Positions 24,511 through 35,206 of a stretch of 64,000 bases of DNA are shown piece by piece (positions within the stretch are counted from its first letter, which is position 1; every line of letters starts with the position of its first letter). The DNA is from Phaffia rhodozyma (Eukaryota; Basidiomycota; Tremellomycetes; Cystofilobasidiales; Mrakiaceae), in contig JACGZH010000004.1 of assembly GCA_014706385.1 (NCBI GenBank), positions 930,001-994,000 of the forward strand, read 5' to 3'. A program made the position numbers and the translations under genes. The notes under the pieces are model-generated. The model saw nothing but the letters and a program-made list of their open reading frames with translations, was not told where the DNA came from and did no database searches.

Positions 24511-25987
24511 TCATTCTTCATCTATATTCTCTTTCTTTTCTTTTGTACGCCATGACCGAGCCGCCGCCTCGGCCTTTCGAGCAGCCTTTTGCTCTTTGTT
24601 GTATTGTTGCATCCGGCTGACATGCTCTTTGGCAGTCAATTCTAGTTGGGTGATAATCGTCTCGCGCACGGCGTCTACTGTCTATTGAGAGAAAGGAACA
24701 GACAAGAAAGCGTTTCCGGCGTGTTGAAAAACAACCCGAATGAACAAATCGGAGAAACCAATGAATGAACAAGGAAGAATAGAACAGAATCCGATCTGAT
24801 ATGATCAGAGACAGTTGAAGTAACGTGGCCAGACGTACCTCATCCCTCAAAGCCCAGCCCTTCTTCACGCTCACACAGAGCGGTTCCCAAGTCCTACCCT
24901 CGATCTGCCCCTCTTCCAAAAGTGGAGCTCTCCCTCTGGAGTTGATCACCTTCTGTCTAGTCTCCTTCACGCGTTGCTCGATCTGTTCTACAGGCACGAG
25001 ATCCGTCTTGGTGAACACCGGAAGGAGGGATACAGATCGAGGCAACGCAGCGAGGAAGAGCTCATCCGACGCGAGAAGGCCATGATTAAGAGGAAAGAGT
25101 ATGACAACCAAGGATGGAGGAGTCGGTGGGCGTTCGGTTACATAATCTGTTCGGTAAATCCCATAGAACCAAAAGATAGACTCTTCAGAAAGCATGTCGA
25201 GTAAAAACAAAAAGGGAGAGAAGATCAGAGAGTATGTGCTTGCATTGGAATAGCTCTCCCCATTCCGGCCGACCCCGCTCTCCGTACCCAGGAGCGTCCA
25301 CCATGATGAATTGATCGGGTATTTCGAAGAAGTTGAGCATCTTGGTGTGTCCCTAAGTAGACATAGACATGAGCAAACAGGGAGCGATCGCGATAACATA
25401 TCAGCAAAGATTACTCGAACGGTCCGTTCATGTTGGCGAACCAGAAGAACGGGAAAGACCAACCGCTTTGGATGACACCTTGACAAGGCTAGTCGAAGAG
25501 AACAGAGCGTTCAACAAGGATGACTTTCCTGTATTCGATCGACCGGCAAACACGACCTCTGTATAGTTCAAGCCCATCAAGCGGTCGGTCAGTCCGACCT
25601 CGTCCTTTGATTGATTCTGAGCTCTTTAAGAATGTTGATAGAAACGAACAAACCTTGCAGTTTTCCCTTTGGAGGTAATCCCTCCGGAGTCGCTGCCGAC
25701 TTCCAATATCGAGCATTTTCGAATGCTGCTCGAACCGACATCTTCTGATTTCCTCTCTCGTCGCGAGCCTGAAACTGGTTGTTCGGATACGACGTGTTGG
25801 GCTTCCGTTTGAACACCATCTTCGTCTGAGTTACCGGTAGGTCTGATCTCGGTTTTGGTTTCGGTTTCGGACTTGTTTGAGGAGCCGGTCGGAACAGATC
25901 AGAAGGAGTCGAGTGGAAAAGGCGAAGAACGGAAGGAGAGATTGGTCGAGTACCCCGACATATAGGACGAAGGAAAGAAGAATTCAT
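24511..25987 (-). CDS. EngB/YihA-type GTPase, probably mitochondrial (GTPBP8-like)
   Basis: Five exons. The N-terminus 'MNSSFLRPICRGTRPISPS...RLFHSTPSDLF' is Arg/Ser-rich without acids and looks like a mitochondrial presequence. Splicing gives G1 'GRSNTGKSSLLNAL', a switch region 'KVSSKAGHTKMLNFFEI', G3 'DAPGYGERGRPEWGELFQ' and G4 'TKTD', in the order and spacing of TrmE-Era-EngA-EngB GTPases of the EngB family, which help large ribosomal subunit assembly. The last exon ('TVDAVRETIITQLEL', stop 24511-24513) restores the family's C-terminal helix. The intron at 25147-25243 has a GC donor (gcaagc) and AG acceptor: only this removes the in-frame break and joins GELFQ to YVTERP. The gene converges on PEX5 with about 100 bp between the stops. 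Confidence 0.9.
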
Positions 25988-26202
25988 CTTGAAAGACGTT
26001 CTTGATGAATGGTTTAGATCTAATTGTGAGTGTGAGAGTGAACTTGAGGGAAAGTGTGCCGGGAGGTTTCGCTCGAGTCCGAAGAAATGATATTTATTCT
26101 AATTTTTCTAAAATCTCGTGCGCTTTTCTTTCACTTTCTCCGACTGTGACAAAACCATCGTCAGATGGATAGATTTACTTCATGATATACAGGAGAAGCG
26201 TT

Positions 26203-28706
26203 CTAGACCTTGAGATCCTCCATCGACTCTTCGTCCTCATCTTCACTTGCCTCTGAGGCTTCTTCTTGCTCTGCCTGTTCCCTCTCCTTCTCACTCAAGA
26301 AACTCTGCCACCGTTCCGCAACGGCCGTTCCAACAGTAGAGTTGCCGGTCCCGCTCATCACTCTCTTCAGACATTCCCTAACTCCCTTGCTCTCTCCCTC
26401 TCCCCAAAGGTACATCAGCCAGGTCATATGGCAATCGACCTCTCCCTCATCTCCCGGCGCGTTGAACCCGGCTCGCCACGCGTCATAGATGTGCTCGAGG
26501 ACGACTCTCGAGCTGGGGAAGGATCTCTCGTGCGCAAAGGCCGCTCGATAGAACGGTGCGGTAGGCAAGTACTTTGCTTTGATCGTTCTGTATGTATCCA
26601 GTCGTTGTTTGATCGACAACGCGGGCCCGATATCTTCAGAATCGATAAAGAAGGAAGCAGGAGAGGGATGAAGTAGAGGGAGGGAAAGGACGAGAAGCTC
26701 GGTGTGCGTAGGCAAGGAGGATGAGGCAGTTCCGGATGAACGGAGGGAAAGCGAGAGAAGTCGATGAAGTTGTGCGTGTAATTCGGCAGGAGAAGGCAGG
26801 AGGGAAAAGTAATGAGCGATGATCGACCAGAGCGCCGTACGGTCGGCCGCCTCGGCGGGAGATGTCGATTGAAGACCAACGGGGATGGCCTGCGCGACGA
26901 GGTCGCCTAGCGACGACAGCTCAGCTTCATCATCGGCAGACGAAAACTGGATCTCGACAGACAGCCGGGATGCCCAAGTAGCAGGTGATGAAGGGAACAC
27001 TTTCGTCGCCTTTCGAGCGAACGTTAAGATCTGAGCGGATGGGGGTGGAGCAGGCGAGGCAAGAAGGTGTCGAATATGGGAGGCGTGAATACCAGGCGTT
27101 GTGTGCGGCGGTTTGAGCAGACTTGATAGATGATACTGAATGTACGCGCTCTGTGTTTATGCGGACACGAATTTTAATGTAAGATTTGAGATAGAGGGGA
27201 AGGGGAATATGTTGGTTAGCAAATTAGACATTATCCTTTGACAAAAAAAGGAAGCGCGTACCAAGCCTTCGTCTTTCACATCGGCCTGTTGCCTTCTCAG
27301 ATCTTCGGCGAACACTTCCAACAACTTGTCCTTCTCTTGTCCGTCAAGCGCTTGGACACCCTGCTTGAAGGAATCGACCATGGTTTTGACCGCATCGATC
27401 AAATCCTTCCCACTCAGTGGCTCTTTCTCTTTGGACTCATCCACTTTGTACTCCCTATCCTGAAGCCCTCTCCTAGCAAGAACGACCCAACTCTCCGCCT
27501 TGGATTCCAATTCGCTTTTTGGATCCGTCAGAGATGTATAGACCATGCCTAGAAGCTCGGATCTTAAAGGCGTCGGGAACGTTCTGAAGAGCGTGAGGAA
27601 CGAGTGGAAGAGTTCGAGTTTTCCAGGGAGCGCCTCAAGCGCATTGGCCCAAACGACCTTCACAATCGCTCCCTCCATGATGGCTTTCCTACCAGCAGCC
27701 TGATCGGCCTCGTACTCTGGATCTTTGACACCAAGAACATCCCACCGTCGGCGGAGTCGCTCGACCCAGACGAGTTCCATCTTTGCGTACTCAGTCCAGA
27801 GGTGAACCGAATTGGGGACCAAACGGAGACCACGTTGAAGAAGAGTTCGAGCGGCTGTCGGTGACAGGTTCTCAGTGAGTTCGTATGAGGATAGGAGGAC
27901 ATAGAGAGTGGGTGATGTTGGGTGCTGGAGAAGCGCACTAAAGAGGTTTGAGAAGAAAGTGTGTAGGAAGGCGGGAAAAGGAGTGAGTGAGAGCAAAAGA
28001 CGGCAACAAGGAAGGGGTTATACCAGGTAAGAACAAGCTGAGTAAATCGGAACGAACGAGGCAAGAATCTTTCCGACAAGCTTTTTGGCACCTTGCTTTT
28101 TGGCAACTTCAGAGTACTGGATCCATAAACCAACGTCTCCTTTGAATTTTCGAGTAGCTCTGTCAAACAGGCTTAGGATTCGACGTTGGAGGGAGAAGGA
28201 CGAGAGCGAGTGCTTTGTGTGTGCATTTTCTTTGTGATAGTAACACGGGAAAGAAGATGAGTTGAGCATGCTTGATGACAAAGAGATGGACCAGATATAC
28301 TGAAGCACATACTCTGTCGATTGAATCGAATCTTTCGAAGCTCTTCTAGGTTGAGCTCATACTCAATGTACCTCAGAAAGTCCTCCTTTCTACCGACTCT
28401 CCGAACGAGTGCTCGCTCGAATGCTGTTCTTCGTTTGATGATCTCTCGAATTTCATCCTGAAAGAGCACAGTCACAGAGCAGACATGAGGTTCTGTTGTC
28501 ATATACAGTAGCCAGAGCCAAACGATGCCTACCTGGTTGAATATCTTCTTGTCCTTGAGGTCATTGAGCTCTGGGAGCATTTGCTCCAAGCTAGACGAGA
28601 GTGTGCATGTATGCGTGCGTGCGTGAGCTCACGCGAACGATACGACCTCTGAACCCGAAAGACAAAGCACACAACCCTAAACTCACAGGTAGTCTACTTT
28701 CTCCAT
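26203..28706 (-). CDS. UTP6: U3 snoRNP component Utp6
   Basis: About seven exons; ATG at 28706. The N-terminus joins as 'MEKVDYLLEQMLPELNDL' and 'DEIREIIKRRTAFERAL', then 'KEDFLRYIEYELNLEELRKIR'. This is the highly conserved Utp6 N-terminal domain of the small-subunit processome. HAT repeats follow, such as 'RILSLFDRATRKFKGDVGLWIQYSEVA' and 'ARTLLQRGLRLVPNSVHLWTEYAKMEL'. The last long exon ends at 26203 with an acidic tail. It acts in the nucleolus in 18S rRNA maturation. It shares a short head-to-head promoter with VMA5. Confidence 0.93.
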
Positions 28707-29023
28707 GCTGGGCTGCTGTCCTTGACGTTGTAGAAAGCTGAATCAAGGCAAATCCGTTGGGCGTTGGGTGTCGGATGCTGGGTCTGATAAACGAGAAATG
28801 TTAACAGTGTGGATTTACCAAATTCTTTATCTTAGATAATTTATGAAATCTACCTTAAATTCATAAATCCAGGCTGATCCCATCTCTCACCCTCACCCTC
28901 CCATCATCTACCAGCAACGACGACGACGACGACAACAACGACAACGACGAGGAGTAGCAACAGATTATCTTTCTATTGCCCGCTCTCATCTATCCTATAT
29001 TTACTCTATATCTGTAGTCTGAT
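28707..29023. promoter_or_regulatory. Bidirectional promoter UTP6 / VMA5 with CGA repeat
   Basis: Only 317 bp separate the two start codons. It contains an imperfect CGA/CAA triplet tract at about 28917-28952 and AT-rich stretches near 28815-28870. Such head-to-head housekeeping pairs usually share control (inference). Confidence 0.6.
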
Positions 29024-31359
29024 ATGCCATCCGAGTGAGTAGCTGCTGGTTTGTTCGGTGGTGGTCATCAATCAAATGCAATCTATCCGCGATTGCCGTC
29101 TCTGTTTCCAAGACCGATGGCTCATCTTTCATGTTGTCCTTGCTGAAACATTCGCTCGGCCTTTTCTCAATAGACTGGCTTACTGGATCGTCTCCTCTCC
29201 TACGATAGATGACGATCCGTCCAGGACGCTCTCAGACATCAAGCCTGCTCTAGATGGTGTACTGACTGATCCATCCAAGTACGGCTCGGTAGAAGTACCC
29301 CGTCTCAAAGTGCGTTCTGCTTCCTATCATAGAATTCTATCCGCCCTTCATCTGTTTGATCGAACCAGCTTACTTTCGTCCTGCTCAACCTCGGAACTAG
29401 GCCGGCACGCTTTCCTCTTTGCTTTCTCTCTCCGACAGTCTACCGAAGCAGGACGCTTTCTTCACACAAACCGTCTCCAAGTTACTCGACACTCTTCGAT
29501 CGCTCCTAAACGACGACAAGGCCAAAGTCGAGCTTCACACAAGGGCAAGTCCCTTTCTTTCTGCATATGAGACTATTTTAGCATCTTCCAACTCTCTTAG
29601 AAGATTGAATCTGAACGATGATTGACAAGTGTTTAAACTGACCTCTGAATTCTGATCATCTACTGTCAATTCTAGGTAAATGATCGACCATTAGAGGAGT
29701 ACATTTTCCCGCCCGACAAGTCGGGCTGGAAGTGGGATAACGGTCGATGGGGAGCTCACGGAAAGGTGGCCGAGGTGATCGAGAACTTAAGCAAAGTAAG
29801 TCACTGAGCGCTCTCACCAAGCCAACATACACTCGAAATCGACTGATTGCTGATCTTGTTGATCACACGTGGGCTGGGGGTTTCGGCAAACGATTCTGAA
29901 TCTACAAATCGACGGGATTCTATCATGAAGGAAATGAACTCTATCGACTCCATTCAGAAAGCGAGGCTTCAGGCCTACAATTTGGCCAAAGGAAATCTTA
30001 CGGCCATGCAACGACGTCTGACGTTAGTTTTCCTTTCTTGAGCAGCGCCAAGTTTGAATGGTTGGCCTGACTGATTTGTATATTGTCTTACCTTGGATTC
30101 GGTTTGAACAGTGGAAACTTGTCGACCAAGTCGCTGGGAGAAGTCGTATCGAAAGATGATTTCGTAACTGGAGATAGTGAATTTTTAGATACTTTGATGG
30201 TTGCCGTGCCAAAGTGAGCACATGCTTTCTTTCTCAAAGAATCCGGATACAGTTTTCGCCTACGCGCATAGCCATGATTCATTGACCAATATTGGCCTGA
30301 TTTCTGTTCTTACCCTCTTTTCTTTCTTTTGAATCGATAGTAATTTGACCAAAGACTGGCTGTCAAAGTACGAACGGCTCTGCTCGATGATCGTTCCCAG
30401 GTCGTCATCGTAAGACTTTTCCTTCATCCTGATCTGAAATCTACTTGAAGGATCGGAGAGATTTCTGACCCGTTGTTTCTCTTTCTGACGATCACAGAAA
30501 AATCGCGTCGGACGACGAATTCACGCTTTATTCGGTGACAGTTTTCAAGAAGGTCAAGGACGAGTTCAGCCAAAAGTGTAGGGAGAACAGGTTTGTGCTA
30601 CCCCTTCGTGTTGCTAAACGTAAAGAAACATAACCGGTGCTTCCTGTCTGACACCAATCCTTACCTCGAAACGACTTGTGTTCTACCAGGTTTATCCTTA
30701 GAGATTTCACCTACGATGAGGGAGCAATCCAGAAACAAAAGCAAGATTTAGAGTATGCTTTGATTGAGGAACGCGAGCTCTGGGTGGGTTTTCCATATCA
30801 TCGTTTTGTTTGATGTGTGTCGATGGCAGCAGTCAGCTTGGAGAGAATTACTGATGCTTAAGGTTTGATCCTTCGTAGGCCGATCTTGTCCGTCTCTCAC
30901 GCACAAACTTCTCCGAGGCATTCAAGCTGCTTGTCCACTTGAAGGTTGTTCGGTTGTACGTAGAAAGTGTGCTCCGATATGGACTGCCAGCCGAGTACTC
31001 AGCTATCGCTGTCAAGGTTCGTCTCTATTCTGTTCTGTCTGGTCAACTTACTATTGTACTCTCGCCAAAATTCTAACGAAACAAAAATCGTTCCTCATCC
31101 CTTTCGGGTCCAAATAATGGCCGTTGATCAATTAACCTAGCCTGAGGGCAAGACGTCGGCCAAGTTGCTCAAGACGCTCTCGAGCCAGTATGCTTATCTT
31201 GCCTCCAATGGTGACCCGTCTCGGCGAACGAAGGATGAGAAGTCCGCGCCAAGCGGCGGATCAGGCAAAGGAGGAGACGAGGTGGGCGGAGAGTGGGCCG
31301 GTGTGATGGAGGAAGAGTGGTTGGACTTTGTGCTGTTTGAGGTACCCAGGATCGTTTAA
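29024..31359 (+). CDS. VMA5: V-type H+-ATPase V1 subunit C
   Basis: About eleven exons. '[14 protein letters not shown]' starts the protein. Later exons give '[25 protein letters not shown]', '[19 protein letters not shown]', '[18 protein letters not shown]' and '[12 protein letters not shown]'. The most conserved block is '[21 protein letters not shown]', and the end is '[13 protein letters not shown]'. All match Vma5 in order and length. The protein clamps V1 to V0 and controls reversible disassembly of the vacuolar proton pump. The intron 29545-29675 begins gcaagt (GC-AG): it joins HTR to VNDRPLEEY with phase 0 on both sides, while nearby GT donors put the next exon out of frame. Confidence 0.95.
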
Positions 31360-31553
31360 TACGCACAGAGTTATCGCGGTCAGCTAGATCCACCCGGTAT
31401 CTTGCACTTCCCTTTCCTCCCTCTCATCATTTGCTATTTTTCCCTCTATATATCATTGTGACTACTCGACCCAATATCATAAAGTTTCCGTTGAATGATA
31501 ATTTCATGGATACATAGCTTGTCGGGTTGATCAAAAGCGTTACGTAAGGATGG

Positions 31554-33031
31554 ATGCTTTGTTGGACAAGCGAACTGAAATGTAGAACAGATCAATCACC
31601 ATCGGCAGCCAACTTCAGCTCACCCAAACCACTACCTTTCAAATTACACTTGATGACTTGCTCTTCCTCTTCACAGCCGTTTCTACAACTGATCTCTGGC
31701 TCTCGTGTAATCAAGCAGGGGGCTGAAGCCGTAAGCTCCGAATTGATCTCTGCCTCGAAATGTGTCCCCTAGCTCTGACCTCGGTCAAGAGTGATCCATT
31801 CTCCAACTAACGATTTTTGCTGAATCACTTCAATACTTGACATATCTTAGAAAGTCTACAAGACCACTCTCTTCCCATCACCAATCTTGACTCCATCGTC
31901 CTCTTCCTGCACGACGCCTCAACCGACGACAACTTTGATCAAACATCGGTTTTCTAAAAAATACAGACACCCTCACCTGGATGCCCAGTTGACCAAAGCC
32001 AGAGTGATCTCGGAGGCAAGATCGTTAGTCCGGGCATGTCGAGGGGGGGTCAACGTTCCTGGTGTTAGAGGAATCGACTGGGAGACGGGTGTGGTCGCCT
32101 TAGAGTTTATAGAAGGATGGAGTGTTAGGGAGGTCTTGGGTGCTGGGGCGGAAGACGAGGACGAGGATGAAGGTGAAGAGGAGAATGAAGAAGAGAACGA
32201 GGACGAAAACGAAGACGAGAATCAAATTACGAAGGAGGCAAACCCTTGGGATGGGTTGGATCTCTGTTCGTTAACTTGTCCTTTGCTCCTCCTCTTTGTG
32301 ATCCTTTTCCTTCGTAATGTTATCCAGGGTCAACTGACACCCTACGCTTCCCCTCTGTTCTATCTCTATGAACCGGTATCTGACAGCATTCATCCCGAGT
32401 CTGATCGGTCACCAGCTCGCGCTTCTTCACGCGGCAGAGATTATTCACGGTGATTTGACAACATCCAACATGATGCTTCGACCGGTGCACAAAGAACCGA
32501 CCGGCTCAAGAGCTCCGTATGAAGTGGTGAGTGTCTGACGACTATTTATGGACTTTTGTATCGCCCAGATCCAACACGGTGGCTTCCGTGATGTCGGTTC
32601 TTCATCTGACTATCTCTCTTTCTTCTTCATATTGCCTTTAAAACTTCTCTCCTCTCCTCATTTCTCTTTTACGGATCCTTTCGTCATCTAAAAGGTGATG
32701 ATTGACTTTGGCCTAGCATTCATTTCGAATTTAGCTGAAGACAAGGCAGTCGACCTCTATGTTCTTGAACGTGCATTCTCATCGACCCATCCTGGAAGCG
32801 AGGGCTTGTTTGAATCAATCTTGGAAGCGTACCGATTGACAGCTGGGAAGAGTTGGAAGGAGGTCGGAAAGAGGTTGGAAGACGGTGAGTACTTTGCTTA
32901 CTCGAAACCTGGGTTTGAACGATGTCGCTTGGCGTGCGCTTGTAAGACTGTTCGCCTCGGGATCCTGACTTTCGATTGGGATTTGATTGATAGTTCGGTT
33001 GAGAGGGCGAAAGAGAAGCATGCTGGGTTAA
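31554..33031 (+). CDS. BUD32: EKC/KEOPS complex kinase Bud32 (PRPK) with acidic insert
   Basis: The exons give 'RVIKQGAEA/KVYKTTL', the unusual Bud32 Gly-loop substitute, then 'KHRFSKKYRHPHLD' with the catalytic-lobe Lys. Next come 'EARSLVRACRGGVNVPGV', 'GHQLALLHAAEIIHGDLTTSNMM' (catalytic Asp, Asn) and 'VMIDFGLAFIS' (DFG). The end is 'DKAVDLYVLERAFSSTHPGSE' and a final exon giving 'VRLRGRKRSMLG', the canonical Bud32 basic tail, with stop at 33029-33031. Bud32 works with Kae1 in tRNA t6A synthesis. An insert of about 40 residues, mostly Glu/Asp/Asn (32150-32240), interrupts the small lobe and is not part of the minimal family fold. The exact start is uncertain: the open frame reaches back to ATG 31554, and ATG 31653 is an alternative. 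Confidence 0.9.
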
Positions 33032-33623
33032 ATATATATGTGTCATTGGAATCCAAAAGCAGAGTGGAGCAAGCACAATTGAGCACAAGAATAGGTATGA
33101 TCCCAACATCAGAGCAGAGTACATCATCCATTTCATCAACCAAGTTTATGCGCGGGAGGTGGTTTGATACTGTTAGCTTCTATGACACCAAAGGGAGGGA
33201 AGAAACTAGGAATATGGATGATCTACTACAGAGAAAGCGAAGACGAGGAAAGATAGATTATAAACATAAGGATCTACATCCACGTCAACAAACATGTTGG
33301 CGTGGAAGAAATGTCGCAACCATTTCAGTGTGTCCGTTTGTGCATAGCAATATCTATATCGTAACTGATTTTGTGCCAGGCGACAGTTTTGTTCGAAGCT
33401 TTTGTACCTGAAAACTTTGTGAAATATGTCGTAAGGAGAAGAGGGGCTAGATTGTTAGTGAATATATATTATTTCCCACTAAACAACTGAAGTGAATGAA
33501 AATAGAAGGGTAGAACTAACCTCGACGGCTTGGTGAGTAGTCCTCCTTATAGATGTGGACTTTTCGCCGATAGACCCTCCTCTCACTCTCGCTCCCTCCT
33601 TTCCTACACATCCATCCCCTCGT
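33032..33623. other. Convergent 3' region BUD32 / TFIIE-beta
   Basis: AT-rich sequence after the Bud32 stop. The + frame stays open to about 33410 as a continuation of an intron-retained Bud32 reading, but the spliced Bud32 tail makes it non-coding. No other gene is seen. Confidence 0.5.
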
Positions 33624-34968
33624 CTACTTTTTCTTCTTTTCTGGCGGAGCTTCACCAACTCGATCTTTACTCAAATCAACTCCCAAGCCAGCCATATGCA
33701 AATCTATGTGCGCGATTGAAGATTCGAATGAAGAATATAGTGTGAACCTTGCTGATGCTACCATACATGCACATGTTTATGGAATCGATGATGGGAGTAG
33801 AAAACTTACTGGTAAGCTTGACTTTTCTGTTGGCCCCCTTTTTGCCTTTCTTTTTGTTGTTCGATTGTATAGGCAGATGCGTCGAGGGATTTGTGGCGGA
33901 CGATTTGATACCACCTATAAACGTGACGTCGGATTCCACGAGATAGGCAAGTAAGTGAGTCAGGCATCACAGATAATAAGGGGGATGAGAATTAATAAAA
34001 TTAATCTGGTGAGATGGTCTTACTTTCTTTGAGCGCCCTTTCAATATCTGTGGGGACTTTGAGGGCATGCCAAGCATCTCTAAATTCTGATCGAGATGCA
34101 AGGTCGCGCCAGAGAAAGAACTCCCACTCAGCTAAGAACGACAAGAAGAAAAACCATAGCTTGGTCACGAAAACATACCAGCTGTGACAGCTTTCCCTCC
34201 CCGTTCCTCTCCAACCTCGTTGAAGAACACCTGTTTAAATGGCCCGTCTTTCTTAACTCGCATAGGCAGAACCTTGCCTTCTTGGATGAGCTCCTCAAGA
34301 ACCTGCTGAGAACCATTCCAAGACTCTTTGAGTGACTTGACCGAGATCCCGCCCTGCTTGTCCTTGTTCTGTTGGATAGTGGACAGAACTTGAGCCGGCG
34401 TAGAGATCGCGTGGTCTGCCTGATGAGTGTGAGAAGGGAAATTCAATACTAAATCAGCCTTGGTCGAAGGACATTGGTAGGATGAGGACCAAACCGACCT
34501 TGAAAGCGAACAGCTTGGTCTTTGGGTCAAATGTCACCCGTTCGTGCTCCTTGAGCATGTTTTGAAAAACAGGATTCCATTCCAGTTCCTCCCAATTGGA
34601 AGCCAATGCGATATCCTCTGCTCGAGTTGGAAGCCCTTTCCTCTCCTACCCAACCAAATCCAGAATACATGAAAATTAGATTGAGTTCGAGAAAGGAACA
34701 GAACATATTAAAATAGCACACGAACCTTCAATACACGGACAGCATAGGAGATCCTCGTGTTGATGTGAAGACCTTGCCCAGTATCTCTTGGTTGCGAGTA
34801 TGCCGAGACTTCATATTAACCCAGGAAGGAACAGATCGTCAATAAATTCGAAGAGTTGGGCAGGACCACAAAGACCAAAACTTTACACCTACGGTCAGAG
34901 TACTGAGCAGCCGGCTTCTTCTTCTCTGGAGAAGACGCATCATCCGTCGACCTGGAAGGCGACGACAT
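33624..34968 (-). CDS. TFA2: Transcription initiation factor TFIIE subunit beta
   Basis: About seven exons; ATG at 34968 ('MSSPSRSTDD'). The exons give 'SQPRDTGQGLHINTRISYAV', 'ERKGLPTRAEDIALAS' and 'NPKT'-like sequence. A winged-helix segment follows: 'GGISVKSLKESWNGSQQVLEELIQEGKVL' up to 'RVKKDGPFKQVFFNE'. Then come 'EWEFFLWRDLASRSEFRDAW' and 'KVPTDIERALKESG', and the basic end 'KKKGKKGANRKVKLTN/LHMAGLGVDLSK...EKKKK'. This is the order of TFIIE-beta: two winged helices, a linker and a lysine-rich tail that recruits TFIIH. It acts in RNA polymerase II preinitiation complexes. It is head-to-head with the proteasome gene (238 bp apart). Confidence 0.9.
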
Positions 34969-35206
34969 GGTATGTTTGATTCTTGTGTGGGTGGATGAGT
35001 GACTGAGCGAGACTTACCGAGTGGGTCTAATAGCCAGACCTGGAAGTTGCCGTAACCACCCTTGCCGTAACCCCAAAGGCACGTGTGTCGCGTAACCACT
35101 TGACCTCCACGCTCACACTTCACCCTCTACTCTCTACTTCATCCCATCCTATTCCATCCAACTCACCATCTCATCTCTTTTTCTATCAGTCCATAGTCTA
35201 TTCAGC
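34969..35206. promoter_or_regulatory. Bidirectional promoter TFIIE-beta / PUP1
   Basis: A 238-bp gap between divergent starts. It contains two nearby accacc/ggtggt-like elements (35050-35075) and a C/T-rich stretch before the PUP1 start. I cannot name a specific proteasome control element. Confidence 0.45.

Noticed and set aside
28917..28952. CGA/CAA triplet tract considered as a possible coding poly-Arg/Gln or CRISPR-like repeat
   Set aside because: It lies between two divergent starts, has no spacers and is an ordinary microsatellite.
33032..33411. C-terminal extension of Bud32 by reading through the last intron
   Set aside because: The spliced end VRLRGRKRSMLG is the conserved Bud32 tail, so the longer frame is an intron-retained artefact.
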